Shown here: piece after piece, positions 4,461-5,099 of the stretch
How the letters are laid out: the number at the start of each line of letters is the position of its first letter
Numbering within the stretch: the stretch's first letter is position 1
Origin: Betaproteobacteria bacterium
Lineage (GTDB): Bacteria > Pseudomonadota > Gammaproteobacteria > Burkholderiales > SG8-41
Direction: 5' to 3'
Assembly (NCBI GenBank): GCA_025353085.1
Contig: JANXRI010000104.1
Coordinates: 1 to 5,099 of the forward strand
Length of the DNA stretch: 5,099 nt
Position numbers and translations under genes: made by a program
Notes under the pieces: generated by a model
The model's input: only the letters and a program-made list of their open reading frames with translations
Told to the model about the DNA's origin: nothing
Databases searched by the model: none

Positions 4461-5099
4461 ATGAGCGCGAAACCGCAACTCACGATCGACATCGTCTCCG
4501 ACGTGGTTTGACCCTGGTGTTTCATCGGCAAGCGCCGCCTGGAATCCGCCCTGCGGATGTATCAGGCGCAGGCGCCCGATGAAGAACCGCCGGCCGTGCG
4601 CTGGCTGCCTTATCAGTTGAACCCCGACCTGCCGGAAGAAGGCATCTCGCGCCAGGCGTACATCGAGAGTAAGTGGGGCCCAGGCGGCAATAAATATGAA
4701 CGCGTCGCCGGCGTCGGTAAAGAAGTCGGCATCGATTTTGATTTCGCCAGCATCAAGGTTCAGCCTAATACGCTGAATGCGCACCGGCTCATGTTGTATG
4801 GATCGAAGCAAGGCCGTGAAGATGAGGTCGCGGAGAGCTTGTTCGCCGCTTACTTCAAGGAGGGCGCCAATCTGACTGACAAACAGACGCTGGCGGATAT
4901 CGGTGCGCGCGCAGGGCTTGAACGCGCGCCGCTTGAAGCCTATCTCGGCTCCGACGAGGACAAAGACCAGGTTTCAAGCCGCGACCTCGAGGCGCGCCAG
5001 GGCGGCATCAATGGCGTGCCGTTCTTTATCTTCAACCGGCGCGTCGCGGTGTCGGGCGCGCAGGAAGCGGAGACGCTTTTCAAGGCGATGCTGCAGGCC
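4461..5099 (+). CDS. DsbA-family (FrnE-like) oxidoreductase with in-frame TGA at the first redox Cys, putative selenoprotein; 3' end outside window
   Basis: The frame runs 213 codons from the ATG at 4461 to the last base of the window, interrupted only by a TGA at codon 17 (4509-4511). The first strand reads QLTIDIVSDVV, then (TGA)-P18-W19-C20-FIGKRRLE. This is the start of the FrnE/2-hydroxychromene-2-carboxylate isomerase branch of DsbA proteins, where C-P-W-C is the redox motif. Downstream come the alpha-helical insertion, NTLNAHRLMLYGSKQGRE near residues 108-120, and the conserved cis-proline block NGVPFFIF with P187. No signal peptide is seen, so the protein is probably cytoplasmic. Members are about 210-220 residues, so the stop should lie just beyond the window. 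The TGA may encode selenocysteine, giving U-P-W-C, which would leave a complete redox enzyme. Otherwise it is a mutation or sequencing error in a gene that is still recognisable throughout. Family assignment is firm; the decoding of the TGA is inference. Confidence 0.85.
4509..4511 (+). other. Candidate selenocysteine (UGA) codon
   Basis: This in-frame TGA stands where homologues have the N-terminal cysteine of C-P-W-C, one base away from the cysteine codon TGC. The resolving cysteine (TGT, 4518-4520) is kept. In known Sec-containing thioredoxin-fold proteins Sec normally replaces the attacking N-terminal Cys, as here. The base after TGA is C, a context that also favours general readthrough. 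No selenium machinery genes (selA, selB, selC, selD) lie in the window to confirm the call. Confidence 0.6.
4516..4558 (+). promoter_or_regulatory. Stem-loops downstream of the TGA, possible bacterial SECIS element
   Basis: One hairpin has CGGC (4526-4529) paired with GCCG (4534-4537) and loop AAGC beginning 19 bases after the TGA, with lower pairing UUC/GAA (4521-4523/4542-4544) and GG/CC (4516-4517/4546-4547) separated by internal loops. A second, perfect 6-bp stem, ATCCGC/GCGGAT (4544-4549/4553-4558), has loop CCT starting 39 bases after the TGA and would compete with the lower part of the first. The first fits the usual UGA-to-loop distance of bacterial SECIS elements, but its loop lacks the expected early G. 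GC-rich coding sequence can form such stems by chance. Confidence 0.3.

Noticed and set aside
4425..4811. Minus-strand frame of 128 codons opposite the DsbA-family gene, and another at 4241-4531
   Set aside because: Both oppose recognisable plus-strand coding sequence, lack domain similarity, and overlap each other on the same strand.
4461..5099. Calling the DsbA-family gene a pseudogene, or starting it at the ATG at 4557
   Set aside because: Only one codon is unusual and it falls exactly on the redox cysteine, while the rest of the frame is well preserved. A start at 4557 would remove the first strand and the whole redox motif and has no good ribosome binding site. Point mutation or sequencing error remains possible and is stated as the main alternative.

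Overview
The window looks like chromosomal DNA of a GC-rich proteobacterium. Its gene families (a family III CoA-transferase, a Tat-dependent GMC dehydrogenase operon with a cytochrome c, a RIO1-like kinase and a FrnE-type DsbA) are typical of Betaproteobacteria such as Burkholderiales or Rhodocyclales, or of a related gammaproteobacterium. That placement is inferred from gene content and codon bias; there is no rRNA or other marker here. No mobile element, tRNA, rRNA or CRISPR array was seen.

Layout: (1) 1-300, plus strand, the 3' end of a CaiB/BaiF-type CoA-transferase. (2) 301-496, a convergent intergenic gap packed with three consecutive stem-loops. (3) 497-3363, minus strand, a three-gene operon transcribed in the order small Tat-signal subunit (gluconate 2-dehydrogenase subunit 3 family), FAD-binding GMC catalytic subunit, monoheme periplasmic cytochrome c. 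The genes are 15 bp apart, then overlap by 4 bp. (4) 3364-3545, a divergent promoter region. (5) 3546-4388, plus strand, a RIO1-like serine/threonine protein kinase. (6) 4461-5099, plus strand, a DsbA-family (FrnE-like) thioredoxin-fold oxidoreductase running off the window end.

The operon most likely encodes a periplasmic dehydrogenase. The catalytic subunit has no signal peptide of its own and would be carried out by the Tat signal on its small partner. Electrons would pass from substrate to FAD, probably through a four-cysteine Fe-S-type motif, and on to the cytochrome. The substrate cannot be read from the sequence.

The most striking observation is in the last gene. Its reading frame is intact over 213 codons except for one TGA at codon 17, exactly where the first cysteine of the C-P-W-C redox motif belongs, giving (TGA)-P-W-C. 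TGA replacing the N-terminal catalytic cysteine of a thioredoxin-fold motif, with a well-preserved frame on both sides, is the classic signature of a selenocysteine (U-x-x-C) protein. Stem-loops follow the TGA but match the bacterial SECIS pattern only partly. A point mutation or sequencing error is therefore the main alternative.
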